The position numbers were made by a program, and so were the translations under genes. Below the pieces are notes generated by a model, which worked only from the letters and a program-made list of their open reading frames with translations, was not told where the DNA came from and did not search any database. Positions 49,185 to 62,483 of a stretch of 64,000 nt of DNA are shown here, piece after piece. The DNA is from Syncephalis fuscata (Eukaryota > Zoopagomycota > Zoopagomycetes > Zoopagales > Piptocephalidaceae): NCBI GenBank assembly GCA_025786725.1, contig JAHLTZ010000023.1, positions 124,001 through 188,000 on the forward strand, written 5' to 3'. Each line of letters begins with the position of its first letter. Position 1 is the stretch's first letter.

Positions 49185-51195
49185 ACTATTATATTTTATT
49201 CCTGTATTAGAAGTTTGCTAATAAAATTTGCACTGCTGTTGTTTCTCGTGTTGCTAAATTGGTAGTAATTATAATGCTAGCAAATTTTGAATAAATAGTA
49301 AATTCACAGAAAAGAACAAAAGGCGAGAATTAAAAACATGCTAATTACTCTTAGAGTGTACCAATATGAAATAGTATATAACGATCTATTTTTGGAGGCT
49401 AATTAGCTTTTATTCTTTTTAGTTGATCTTTTAATACATTTACCACTATACTGGCATTATAATCTTTGATATTTGATAATGAATAATCTTTAAAGACAAT
49501 GTAACATTTTTTATTTTTTATTATACTCGCTACTATACTGAATATACATTTTATGATAATGAATAGTTTTGGGGTCAAATGACTTTTAATGCATTTATTC
49601 ATTTACGATTAATCTGTTCTACGATGTACTGAATAGTCAATTAGTTTTTATTATTTCACATTGCATTTATTAATAAATTTAGCTCGTTTGTCTATAAATA
49701 TTGACTGACAGGCTCCACACCTCACAATCTACGTCATCACACTTCCTTTCTCTTTCTTTACACTTGATACATATATTCATAGCATATACTTATACACTCC
49801 ATATATACTAACTAGATAGTATCAGTAGTTGACTGACTACTAGTTATGTACAAACACTATTTACACTATGCCTTGCATCCTTTTGCTATTACTTTTTTTA
49901 CAAATCATTACTTCAATCATTGCTTTTGGCAGCTTTATTGACACAGTAGGTGCATTTCTGGCTTGTTTCTATGTCACGTCAAGCATATATTGTCAAAATC
50001 ACGTTCTATGTTTTGTTTTAACTATAGATCGCCATTGCAGATCATCTGACAACTAATACAACTCAACAGTAACAGCTTGCGCCGATGTATTGGCACTGTA
50101 AACTTGTTCAATGATCATACTGATAGTATTTTCAACGCCAATGTTGTTATTGACCTTTTCAATATTACACTAATTTGTTTGTTCTGGTGCTGTACTAGCT
50201 TCAGCGCTTATGGCAGACTATTGCAATGCATTCTTTTGCAATATATGTTATTAATCTATACTTGCTACGCGTTATTTATAAATTATCAAGCAATTATTGC
50301 TATTTTATTAAACTGAGCATGTTTTCAATAAGCACAAAAATACTATATAAATTGTTGTAAGCACTCATAGCGTGCATTTAAAAAAACCTACTCTTATCAG
50401 TGAATGATTTGTTACTTTTCCTATTTAGCTGTTTAGCAATATCTAGTTTTCTTTTAAAATAACAGTTTTGTATCTTATGTTGAATTATGGTCAAAGTGGA
50501 TGACAATGTAATAAAAATTATAAATTATGGTAAATTATTTCAATAAAGATAGAAAGCACATTTTACAGCTACATCTTCAGTACAATAGTAACATAGCATA
50601 AAAAGCATCAGCTCAAACGAACATTTTGTATAAAGTCGAATTTGTGGTAACAATTATAATAGCACATAGCACGTACATACTGTACAGACAGAGTCGCTGC
50701 TATGGCATTTATATCTAAGCGTAATTACTAAATAAAAACAAATATGTCTGTGGTTATTTAACGTTATTGTAAATATTACGATGTTTGCATTTATTATTTT
50801 ATTATAAATAAATAGCGCTAACATGTAAGTTAAGAAAAAAATTATTATATTCATTTAAGCCTAAAGACGTATATGAAAACCACAAAATCTTTTTGATTTG
50901 GTTAACTCTATACGCTAGTTGCCAAAGAAAGTAGTGTGTAGTAATAAAAATTTTATAAAATATATTGCCAACATTTATAGACATATTTGTCTTACATCGA
51001 TACAATAAATTGATATCGGCAAATGAATATTCTAAAACCATTGGATTTATAATGGTTTCATATTTTATCATTAATAATTGAAACCAAATGAATTTAAATA
51101 ATTGAATGATAATTAAAAATATCAGAAAATAATGAATAGTAGGCATCGGCATTTCTTGCCGACTATTCCTACACCTACTCGTCACTGCCAAGTAG
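49185..51195. other. AT-rich gene-free region
   Basis: Two kilobases without a supported gene. A pyrimidine-rich stretch (about 49735-49800) precedes an ATG at 49868 with a hydrophobic 62-codon frame, but there is no further support for it. The end of this region should hold the promoter and first exon of the next gene. Confidence 0.45.
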
Positions 51196-53445
51196 TATCT
51201 ATTTTTTATTCAAAATGCAAGCAAGCGATCGTTGCCATTTTCTCCAAATGAAATAAGCCAGTATCGTGCATTTGAAGCTTATGATTTTGATGGCGATGCT
51301 GAATTTCAACGGGAAATAACATTATTTGATAGCGAAAAACAAACGATATTGCCTAGTCGCGAAGCTGACGGGAAAGAAGCTCAGTTACAAGCAAAGTTGG
51401 CATATTTTATTAGGTATGTAGCAGAAACTTAATTAGATATAGCTTAATATCTAGTATAATAGAAAATTTGGCGTTATTGATCTTCGTAAATATACACAGT
51501 GGCGGGAAGCAGTCCGCTTTATGTCTAGTCAGCAGCATCCACCAGCTGTTATTAAAAAAGAACTTGACGACGCAACAAAGTCACGCTTAGCATATACACT
51601 TTCTCGTTTTAAAAAATACAACTTTGAAGATGACACTTCTTTTCAAAAATATATGGCAAATCTATCAGCAAATTTATTAAATAATGCTAGGATTTGCAAT
51701 GACTTTGATAGTGAAAATTTTAAATTACTACACGCAAAAGTGATCTATTTTGACCAGTAAGTTATAGTAATTGTCACAGAAATACACTGGATGATTAATT
51801 CAAATTGTAACTAGGCATATTTTACCACTGAGCTGGGAGGAATATCTCGAGACAATAAAGTCAGCAAATGTATCTACCGAAACACCAACTACATGTCCAA
51901 TAACCGGCAACGTAGCAACAATTGAACAGACATGCCCTGTTCTAAGTAAAATGACTGACAGGCCTGTTTCGGAGCAGCCATCTTTTAATCCTAATGATAC
52001 AACACTATTAGTACATGCACGTCCTATGCGCGTGGGTAATAGCACCGGCGGACTTGATGAGGTTGTTATGTATGAATCGCAACATTGGAATGAAAAGCAG
52101 CTTTATAAACTAAAGAAAACATTAACAAAGGCTCGTCAAAAGGGGCAAGCGGCAGCCGTGCTATTAACTTCAGATGCTGGTCAGCCACCAATGCATGATG
52201 CTGCCAATGACCGGATTCGGACACACGATTGGCGAATATTTAGCCCACCACCCATTGATAAAGCAGCAGCCCAAAGATACGCACATCTTTTAGACGAAGC
52301 TGGTAGCAATAAAGGCGCACCTTTTGTTGCCGTTTTTAATGGGTGTGTTCATTCGGCTGCAATGAATTGGTTCCGCGCAGCCACTGCGCGTGTTTGCACC
52401 GAACATGTTATTATATCGCCAGCACGCATAGCATCTACTGACGAAACGCTAGTATATTCACCAGTCTTCGGACTGTATACACTAACACATTTGCATGGGC
52501 CGGTTGGTATTGAATTTTATTTACAGTTTAACCCATCAGTACGGTTACGTGCACCAGATTGCTTGTTGCTTGGACTTGTGGATCGATTTGTGCCTGAAAA
52601 ATATCTTGGAGATTGGCTGCGGCGTTTAAGAGCGGCGTTCCCATTAGGTAGTAAAGTTGGTGCAGCAACAGCACAGCAACTACAAGAAGCAGTATTAACT
52701 GGCGATAAACATTGGCCAGGCTGTGGTGTTATCGACTGCTGGAAGGCAGAGATTGAACATTGTTTTGGTGTAAGTTATTAATGTAACAATCTCTAATTAT
52801 TATCATTAGTAGTATTAAATGCAATTGCATATGACATTTAGGAAACGACAAGTTTGGAACAGATGCTTGATCGTGTTGGGCAGTTGAGTAAGCCATGGGC
52901 GTTGGCTACCATTGATTATGTTCGATCATTGCCTCCTCTTTTAGCCAAGGTAAAGCTACGAACTGGTAGTAAATATAGCTAACATGCCAAATATTAGATC
53001 ATGTACGAAGCAATACAACAAGGCAAACTACTTAATTGGCATGAGTGTAATCAGCTCGAATCTGTGATAGCAGCAAATTGGTCACAGTCCACCGATGCTC
53101 ACCGATTAAGCGCGTTTCAAGTAAGCTTATATATTATTCAAGTTAAACATTGATTAATTTATATTCTAGACGACACGAATACAACCAACATGGAAGTACG
53201 AAACGCTGGCATCAGTATCGACAGAAATACTAAATCGGTATTTTAAGCCATCTGCAGACGATTTAACACCCGCCCATCAATTGGCCTCAAATACTGAATC
53301 TATTCGAGATACAATTGAAACATTATCTACGCATTGTTACAAATCACCATGGCACTACATTGATGCCAGCGTAGACTATTCTGCTATTGATCATCTCGTG
53401 CAAATGTCCATATTTTCAAGGATAGTTGATATTGCTTTATTGTAA
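51196..53445 (+). CDS. Enoyl-CoA hydratase/HIBCH-fold protein, probable pseudoenzyme
   Basis: Six visible exons (to 51413, 51463-51756, 51815-52769, 52842-52949, 52998-53120, 53170-53445), about 640 codons. A 230-residue N-terminal extension has two copies of a motif, YDFDGDAEFQREI and YNFEDDTSFQKYM. The crotonase-like core includes VVMYESQHWNEKQLYKLKK, VAVFNGCVHSAAMNWFRAAT and LLGLVDRFVPEKYLGDWLRRL, then a helical C-terminal part. The glycine-rich oxyanion motif and the catalytic Glu/Asp of active hydrolases (usually in a PE-x-x-x-G-x-F-P-D-x-G-like box) are replaced by SPARIASTDETLVYSPVFG, so it is likely inactive, as in mitoribosomal relatives. The start is unresolved: the ATG at 51215 is one base out of frame, and no ATG lies in frame after the stop at 51193. 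Confidence 0.75.
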
Positions 53446-53886
53446 TAAAGATAACTAAAGTGTTGTAACATCAATACAGATATTGTTATTAAAACTAGAA
53501 GACACAATAGTTGGCCAGAAAAACAACCTTATCGCCAGCGACAAAATTAAATAAAACGTAATTGAAAGAAAGTAAAAATTATTGCCAACAAAAAATGCAG
53601 TCGACTATAATTCATGATAGCAATATTGTCGTGAATGCGATAAATTATAATATTGCATTAAATAAAATGTAACAATTACAAAATGTATTTATGTAAAAAG
53701 TAGAATGAATGAACTACACAGCTTATTTATTAAAAAGGCTATGCAGCCATATGACTATTGTTTATGCAAATGGATAATAACGCCAGCTTTAAACAGTATT
53801 ATATAAACGTGCTACATTGTGCCTTATTGCTTTAAGATAACTAGTACAATGGATGACATTTAGCTAATTTTATTTAAATACCATGG
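53446..53886. other. AT-rich intergenic, source of a duplicated segment
   Basis: The first 160 bases downstream of the stop recur, diverged, at about 56935-57125. No gene seen. Confidence 0.45.
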
Positions 53887-56210
53887 TTAATCTAGCAACG
53901 ATTCGTGCTTATTGCCACAGTTATCGTGTAACACCGCATTGATAGTTGTGTTTTTTACAGTTATATCGCCAAAAGTCAAATCATTCATGGTTGTTCCACA
54001 GCCCATAGTTGTCTGTCCAACTAATGGCGTATGTCCAGTAGTACTTTTCTCTACTCTAAAACAGTGTATACCCATTGCTGCTATGAAAATAAAAGCGCAT
54101 GCGGTACATGCCGCATCAAAGAATACATTGACAATAACCAGCAAGTTGTTTTATAAATACGACCGATTGTATTCCCAATACACCACGCCTTGAATTAAAT
54201 ATATAACATAGGTAGCAAGAACTAGTGCAGCAAATATTACCAGCTAGTAAGTATACCTAATTATTAATATTGATTAATTAAAATCAACGTGTATTTGCCT
54301 GTATAAAACTTTTACCACCATCCGTATGCTTTCTTAGTTTAAGAGTCATTAATTTAAACCAAATGGCTATTGTTTAGCTACAATATGTGCTATTAAAAAT
54401 ACAGAAATGTATACACTACTTACTCAATCCCAAAAATAACTACATCAAGCACAAGTAATATAAATTTAATATATTTTGCTGCATCCAAAACATCTAAACA
54501 TTCTTTTTCTCTAAAATATATATAAAATAATTGCAAATAATTATATATATATAGCAAATGCATTCACTATAAAATCAAGTGTTATAATGTTACAAAAGCT
54601 TATAACAGCTTTTTTGGAAAATAGACAATTTCCGGCAATCAACCTACCAATGCATATAAATAAACAATAGCAAGGCTACAATACCTTTTTGCTACTTACT
54701 AATGGAAGAGTAACACGTTACAAATAGTCATTGCTGCAATATTGGCGATACTAATTGCAATACAAATAATTCGATTCGATATACTAAATGATACAAGACG
54801 GCTTTGATAAGAGCGTAAGTGGCGGCGTTCATCCAATCTATTATTACTTACAACAACAAACAATTGTAATACAAAGTGTTATAAAAGAATATTGTAACGT
54901 AGCATTTTTAGCTTAATCAGCATTATTATTCGGGTACATGCGTATAGCAGCATAGCAAGAACCTAAAAAAACAAGCATGACTAACTATACTTAGCGCGTT
55001 ATATTTTCTTGCCATGGCAAAGCAAATCCATCTAAAAGTCAAAACTCTATTTGAAATAAAATATTATTTTCTAAGCCAGGCTCTATAAAAGGATTTTGCA
55101 ATTAAACTATTTTCAATATGTAAATAGTACCGACTGACTTTGCTCAGCAATGTAACGAAAGATAGAACGTTTTCCCATAGCGACGCCATATTCAACGTAG
55201 CCGAGATATCATATAACAGGATGATCAGTGTAGCTTAATGGTAGCAAAAGACAAATCAACGAATATTTGGCTTGTGATAACTGTCGAGATAAACTAGCAA
55301 TTGGTTTGTTTATCTAAAGCTGTGTCAGTATGTATAATGTACTTTGACATGTCCGTTTACCTGTTTTTTTGCTTTACACTGAGCAGCAAACAAATCTTCA
55401 TCATTTATAGCAATAGAAAAGTCAGGGTGTGCTGATGCCGCTTTGGCTATAGCCTGGATATATGGATTGAAGGTGTTAGCCGGTATAAAAATGCACTTGT
55501 TTTCAGTAAAAAAGTTTTGAAATTTCAAGGAATTGCAACGCTATTATATCGATAATGTGGCCGTATGTAAGAAAATAGTCGGAAGTAGAATATGTTTTTT
55601 TGCGTACGATTGCGGTTTAAGGCGGTTATGTTTGCATTGCTGCTATATAATGACGCAAATAACCATAGAAATATAACAAAAACACTTGAGTATAGTTTGA
55701 ATGATACATGGCTATGAATAAAACGTGTGTTAATGCTATAAACTGCTAAATGTTTACTTGACTGGCGTAGGTTTTTTAAAGCTAATAGTAGTTATATGTG
55801 CAGTTAATTTGGCCTTTAAATATCCAGGACCAGTCTTTAATTTTTGTTTTTTGTTCTTTGCTTCTTGTTTAAATGCATCTATATATCGTGTATTTCTGCC
55901 TTTGCAGTTATAAAAATTACGCTTGTTCTATACTAAAAGTACACATATTATGCTGTAAAAAATAGCTAAACAAAGAATAGCGCATCCAAGCTAAATTTAT
56001 CCTACATCTTGAAAAATGTTTTCACATTTAGTAATTGCCTTGTACTGCTTCAATATATATATACCCGCTTAATTGCAGATTTAGCCAAGTATACATATTA
56101 AATGAGTTATTTGGTAATTAAAACAACTTAATTTGAAACCGAAGAACGGTGATACTCAAATGTTGTGATAGTTTCTAAAATTTCATTGATGTACTGCAAT
56201 GGATTCGCGG
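53887..56210 (-). pseudogene. Degraded multi-exon membrane-protein gene
   Basis: Minus-strand coding remnants lie in order: SANPLQYINEILETITTF (about 56210 down), NFYNCKGRNTRYIDAFKQEA with KKPTP (about 55900-55765), FYTENK-like NKCIFIPANTFNPYIQAI with DEDLFAAQCKAKKQ (55525-55370), YLGYVEYGVAMGKRSIFRY (about 55200), SFSISNRIICIAISIANIAA (about 54800), LDAAKYIKFILLVLDVVIFG (about 54490), LVIFAALVLATYVIYLIQGV (about 54240) and a last exon ending at 53887. Several have donor-like GTAAG ends. The order, a soluble part (possibly RGS-like) then at least four hydrophobic helices, suggests a receptor-like protein. In-frame stops (for example at the WEYNRSYL segment) interrupt it. It may also be a real gene with splicing I could not solve. 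Confidence 0.4.
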
Positions 56211-56739
56211 ACTAGCAAAGAAGTGTTTACAGTTTAATATTAAAAACAGATTTTAAATTTACTGTCTTACTTTAGTGTAATTTGTATTAAATTACATATA
56301 TATATATTATTTTCTATTTGACCAATCTACTATGCAGGACATATATCATAATAATATTAATAAAATACAGCTTATTAATAACGTGTAACTAGTAGAATAT
56401 AAAATATTGTATACCAGAATTAGCCAACAAAAAGATATATGAACGGGAATAACAAAGTTATATGTATGAGTAGAATAACGGATGCAATGAATCAAACTTT
56501 ATGATGAATACATTTAGCATTACAATAGTTACTAAATTAAAAAACAACATAATGTTGTACTTGAATGTAAATTTTATAATATGGTATGTAGTTGCAATCT
56601 TTAATTACTCTGAAAGTAAATGCTGTTGATTTTATTACCAAATGACATTAACTAAGCTAGCAAAAACTATTTAGAAATAATCAAGCCAGATACACGCACC
56701 TAATAAATTAAGAGACATTGCTAATAGTTATCAGTATCA

Positions 56740-57128
56740 TATTATTAATGTGTCTATTAACATTATAAATATTACAGGTCAGTAATCGTTATTAATGGCT
56801 CAAGAAGTTAACATTGTATATTCATTGTTATAAATCACTATAACATTACATTGCTACTGGTTTAGACTATTCGTCTTTTTGATTTACTTTGTGCAAAATA
56901 TCCTATTTTCAAGGATATTTAAGGTTAGTTCATTGTAATAAGAATAAAAATAAGTTGAATGCTGTAATATCAACGTGGATACTGTTATTAAGAATAGAAG
57001 ACGCAGATGGTTGGCCAAAAAAACAAATTTGCCAACAAAGACAAGGATTGAATGAAACGCAATGGAGAGAGAGAGAGAATAGAAAATTACTACCTATGAG
57101 AAATGCAATCAACTATAATTTGTGATAA
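56740..57128 (+). pseudogene. Degenerate copy of the 3' end of the HIBCH-fold gene
   Basis: The sequence aligns base by base with about 53300-53560: for example CATTGTTATAAATCAC against CATTGTTACAAATCAC, TATTTTCAAGGATA in both, ATTGTAATAAGAATA against ATTGTAATAAAGATA, and GTTGGCCA shared. It covers the last coding 150 bases plus 3' flank. Stops and indels break the frame. The parent gene lies 3.4 kb to the left in the same orientation. Confidence 0.7.
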
Positions 57129-57599
57129 CGAAGGTAACCAGACTTATCGATGTCAGTACAAAAATATAGAAAAATAGCGATTGTTTATGTAATCTTCTGA
57201 TCAAAGAAGCTTACACAACCGAAATTGAAACTGTAGGTCGATATTTCGGCATTTCAAGAAGCAAAGTCGGAATGCTGATAGGAGTGCGCGTGTGTAAGTA
57301 AATACTTGCATAAGTATAATTTGCTAATGGTGTAGATAGAAAAATGCAGATTTCTATAGTGATATGTAATGATGGTATAATAATAATGCAGACGAATGAG
57401 CGATATACAAAATAGCCCAGTACAAAAAGCAAACAAAAATAAACAATACGATGATAACAAGGTGTAAAGACGAGTACAAGCAAAAAAGCACCGCACGTAA
57501 AAACGATTTGATGGGAAAACATACATGGAAGAATGCAAAGTAGTGCAGCAGTGAATCAAAAAGAGCCATCTTCTTAAGCTACCAGAGCCTAGAGGAGGA
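57129..57599. other. Intergenic, no gene recognised
   Basis: The region between the degenerate gene copy and the stop of the methyltransferase gene. Several overlapping minus-strand open frames rich in Tyr/Leu/Ser are present, without splice sites or family features. Confidence 0.4.
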
Positions 57600-59628
57600 T
57601 TATGCCGACCAACCAGGGCGACGCGCCACCATATAGAAGACGTGGTGGTGCGCGGGCATTGACTCTAATTCACGCTCGTATGCCATCAAATTGCGTTCAA
57701 ACGCCAGCTCGTCCATACACAAAGTACGCGCAACAAATGGGGTTAGAGCACGGTAGATACCGAGCTGTACCGCCGCTGATGCGCGAGCCATCTCACCGTT
57801 ATGTATACCATCTTTGAAATCACGAAGGTGCATGCGCACCTCCTCGAAACCAACATCCTGCATAAGGCGCGGCAATCCGCGTACCGAGGTCGGATCGACA
57901 CCGTGAGTGCTAAGCGCAGTATGGGTCCACTTGGCTAGCAAGCGGCCGGCCTGGCCAACACCACGCGGTACCATATCCGATTCGCAAATTTCCACACGGC
58001 CTCCCGGCTTAGTGACGCGCAATAGTTCGCTTAGGAGCTTTGCCCAAACGTCGGATGGCACGCCCATTCCGATATCACGCATGTGTACAAAATCAAATGA
58101 TTCGTCGGCAAACGGCAAGCCTTGGAGAGCATCGGCTTGCACGAAGCGACAGTTGTCCGGCCGAACATCGGTTGGGTAGAGAGATAACAGATCTACACCG
58201 ACAAAATTAGTCTGCGGGTGTTCAGCAGCCATTTCCTAATAAAGTAAAAGTAAATTAAAATCTAGTTAATCAATGTTATTAATGACTTACCAGGCACCAG
58301 GCACCAGTGCCACAGCCAACATCGAGCACATTCTCTATTGGTGCTTGTTGATTGTTACCCATCAATTTGGTAAAATGATTGGCGCCCAATTCCATTTGAT
58401 AGAGATAATGAGCCGAGTTCAAACGGTCTTGTTCTTCTTGGTTTGCTGTTGCTTTTTGGCCATCCTTTAAAGACATGAGCGTAGGATAGCGTGAAGCAAC
58501 TGGCTTCTTTGCATTCTCAGCAACAAACATGTTCTTGCGTTGACTGGCGTGAATTGAACGACGCGACATACGAGACAACGATGAAGAACGGGCGCTAGTA
58601 ATGGATGATCTACCAGCGCAGGTCGAAGCGGAGGATAGGCTGCTACGTGGAGAGCGTATTGACGTAGAGCGCAAAGTGTATTCGCTTGTACGTGGAGAAC
58701 GAGGTTGAGAAACAATCGAAGTAGCAGAAGAGTTGAGTGGAACCAAAGCTGGAATGTTAGAAGCCGCTGACTTTTGCTGATAAATCTCATACTGCATCGC
58801 ATAAGCAACGGCAGTTGCATTGCTAGCAGCTGAAGAGATTGACAGGCGGGAAAGTCGTCGGCTTGATCGTGACGAGGCCGAGCGAATAGACGGAGTTGAC
58901 GAGACGGCACATGGCGATGATGGTCTTGACACGAACGGAGCGGCCAATGGAGCAGCCACTGGTGACATCATAGGCGATGCTGGGACCGATTCGTTAGACG
59001 ACGACATAAGCGATGAGCAAGATGCCATTGGTGATGTAGCAATGTACAATGGCTTCTTGCGCGATTCGCTTTCGGTACGACTAATAGGCATAGCCATGAC
59101 TGGTGTCGGTGGCTGCGATGGTACGATATGGGTCAATCGCTCAGCAATCGTGGCCTGCTCTTGCGTCTGAGTATCGGCGCGATTGCGTCGATTTAGACGG
59201 AAGATACGTGGCTGATTAAGGGCAGGACAACTAGCAATGCGAGCCAGTCGTTTTGCTGGCGAAATCTTACCCGCTGTACGAGGTGCTGAAGCACATGGCG
59301 TGCTGGCAATAGCAGCTGTCGAAATAGCACTGTTGCAAATTGCCATATCGTCGCAAGTTTGTTCAATAGTATTCATACCTTTGGCGTGACTCTTTTTCTT
59401 ACGCAGACTAAGATTATCTGATGTATTCTGTGCAATAACCTTGCGAATCTTTGTAAAATGCGTGGAGGCGGTACGACGAAACGTGGGCTTTCGACGAATA
59501 CCGCAAGCGTTGCAAGGAAGCGAAGCGCCAGCACTGGCGGTGCGTGCGCCGCGTTCCAAGTAACATTGTGCACACGAAGGCGTGGTCAGCACTTCGGTGG
59601 CGTGTTTTTTTGAAGGTTGATTGCCCAT
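57600..59628 (-). CDS. SAM-dependent methyltransferase with GATA-like N-terminal motif
   Basis: Two exons, 58291-59628 and 57600-58235, 657 aa. The N terminus MGNQPSKK fits an N-myristoylation signal (Gly2, Ser6). Residues about 19-42 read CAQC-x16-CNACGIRRKP, which resembles a GATA-type zinc finger shortened by one or two residues. Residues 60-400 are Ser/Arg/Pro-rich and disordered. The class I methyltransferase domain begins with motif I VLDVGCGTGAWCLEMA across the intron, then FVGVDLLSLYP (acidic residue binding ribose), DALQGLPFADESFDFVHMRD and LLRVTKPGGRVEI. The substrate is unknown; the fold is that of small-molecule or arsenite/UbiE-like enzymes. Membrane attachment by myristate and the zinc motif are inferences. 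Confidence 0.85.
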
Positions 59629-62483
59629 GGCAAATTAAATCAAGCGTGCACTGCACACGCACGCTACTGACTTGTGTAAGAAGACAGTTCTATAAGGCTT
59701 ACCGAGAGCAATACACGCTCGGCAAGTCGTAATTATTGACGTGTAATCAAACCAAACAAGCTAATAGCGATATGATTAAGCTTGTAAAAATATACGTTTA
59801 CAAACCATAAGATATTTGTGCTGAACAAAAATGGGACCGACGATAGTCAGTCACCGTGTATAAAAGCGTTGAATATGAACAGCACTACGAATAGATTGAG
59901 AGGAAGGTAAACTAGCTCGAGCTAGTGTTGACAAAACAGTCACGAAAGTAAAATGTTGGGATAGTGAGTGCAAAATTGACCGTAGCAATAGAGTGGCAAA
60001 ATAGTGTAGATAATGAATAATTTCGATACCGAAATTTAAGGACGACAATTAGAACCGATAGATGCGAACGCTAACGGTACTTATATATATATATGATGTT
60101 AGAATATTCCGACGTCTCTCAAAAACGTGCACATGTAGTTTATGACAAAGCAAAATCGTATTGAAATAGACGAAGGTAAACTGTGGGTGTCCAAAAAATA
60201 TTATATCGACGGTACGAGGTTGCAATGATTATCTGTAATCAACTATTAAGATGGCTCGTCAATGAGGTGCGATGGTCAAAAAAGCAAGAGGGTGGGAAGT
60301 TACGGGTCAAGTCAGAAAATAGTCTACAACTCGGGCATTAGGCAGCAGGTAGGCCATCTTTATGTCTCTTCAAGCGTGGAGCGGCGTTAGCACACAAATG
60401 GCAGTATGGCACAGATCCATACGTACAGACAGGCACGCACCACACACACACACGCGGATAAGGCCGAGGCGACAGCAGTAGCAGTAATAGTAGTATCAGG
60501 CAATTGTCAAATGACTGAATCCGGTAACCTGTTGAGAGTGCCAAGTAACCGATGCAGCCATCGATATCACTATATTGTCTCCCTCTTTTCATTCATTGAT
60601 TAACACACGAATAAAGTGGCTAAGGATAAGTAGTAAGTCTAGGTCATGTGTCCTCGCACTATCATTGCCCGCTTCTTCTTTTCTTCGGTGTCCTTTTCCC
60701 CAAAAGGAATAGCAATCGTCGCTACAATGCGGCATAGCAGAATAAACAGTCTTGTTTACACCAAAAGTGTGATGAATTTTTTAATTTTGAGTGGATCACA
60801 GGCACATGGACATTAGAACGCATGTTTACTCCAAAGGCACGCATGCGTACACACACACACACACACACACCACACATTAACCCACATGCTTATTGATGAC
60901 CACATGCTTAACATTGCCATTTCATACTGATGTTTAGTGAACGCATGGCAGAAAAGGCCATATGCATTAGAGACTAACACTTGCGGTCGGGCAAACTCTA
61001 TGGTGCAGCATGGAAGTCGGCTGACGTATTATTAGCCATTTCTTACAATGTTAAGAATGCAGGGAACCAAGGACACGACAGGATAATGCTTTTGTTGAAA
61101 GTGATTTTAATTCTGTGCTACCTTGGCGTTATGAATGAGCTATATTTTTTAATGTAAAACTAAGTGGAATACTAAATGTAACATAATAAATGATTGTATT
61201 TAATGTAGCACTGTATAACAATATAGAAAATAATATGATTAAATTGAATAATGGTTGTAGTTAATGGTAATGATAGTATTATTACTACTGCTATTACAAT
61301 TGGTACTAATGTCAATACTACAAGTCCTACCTTGAGGATAAGACATGTGAAATCAACACTCTTACCAGACTTTACTTGTAGCTAATGATCATGAAATAAA
61401 ATATAATAGCTAGTAGGTCGCCCATAAATAAAATTTTGAGCTTGTCTTTAGATTAGGGATAGTTTGGCTTGAACAAAAATGTAAATGATCAAGGCCAAGG
61501 TAAACTAGACATTGATGATGATTATGCACAGCCATGCGAATCTAGATCCGGATTCATCCTTGTGTAGTAATAGCGCCGATTATACTGATAGCACGTGGCC
61601 GTAATCCTACTTTTCTATTTGCCCATAAATTCATTTATAGTTATAATAAACTTGGCATATCCCATCATTGGCCATTATATATCTGCTTTTTTGGATAGAA
61701 TGACGACGTTATAATTATACATTTAAATTGTTTACTGATTGATGTTTTAATTTTTCAACTATACTCTTGAACTATTGAATAAACAACATTAATAAAAATG
61801 CACGCTGATTTATTAGCGCTATTAACGCAATCGCTATTTTTAAACTAAACCAGCCATGATACTTACAGCAACTTGTTAATAAAATACTACTCAATGATAT
61901 GACATTGTTGCACTATTAGTAATATGTGCACCTATTATTTCCGCAGGTTTATTAGTCATTGTATACACTATAATTCAAATACAATAGAATTCAAACAATT
62001 AATGACATCACAATGAAGAACGAAAAACACATGTATGCAATGACCGCATGTAATAGATTCATAGAAGCTACCAAGTAACCAAGCATGCGTTAATGAGCAA
62101 TACTTGAACTGTAATGCATGAGTTTCGCCAACAATCATATGACTAGCAGTGTGTGTGCATTTGCCCAAGTATTTCATTATAATAAAATATGAACGAATAA
62201 ATCATTTGTGACGTTGGCATTTCTAAATTATTGCTATTACATTCATTGAATTGTGCACAGGTTTAAATCATGTGTCATACTATTTATTGAATTGCATCAT
62301 AGGCAAAAGCCAGTTGAGGCTTTAAACATATAATGGTCAATATAACTTGTATATGATATAAAACTGTAAATAATGTTATCGTAAAAATGGTTCATTAATC
62401 TAGATTCTCGCAGTTTGTTTGTTTGACCGGCAAACAAATAATAATACCGGCTATATCTTTACTGTATTAAATCCTTAAGCTAT
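59629..62483. other. Gene-free region of 2.9 kb
   Basis: No gene was supported. It contains a (TA)n tract near 60083, CA tracts near 60440 and 60850-60880, and A/T-rich sequence from 61080 on. The first few hundred bases should hold the methyltransferase promoter; the last part is the 3' flank of the protease gene. Confidence 0.5.

Noticed and set aside
49868-50056. 62-codon frame with a signal-like start
   Set aside because: Only the hydrophobic start is suggestive; no cysteine pattern, homologue or duplicate was seen.
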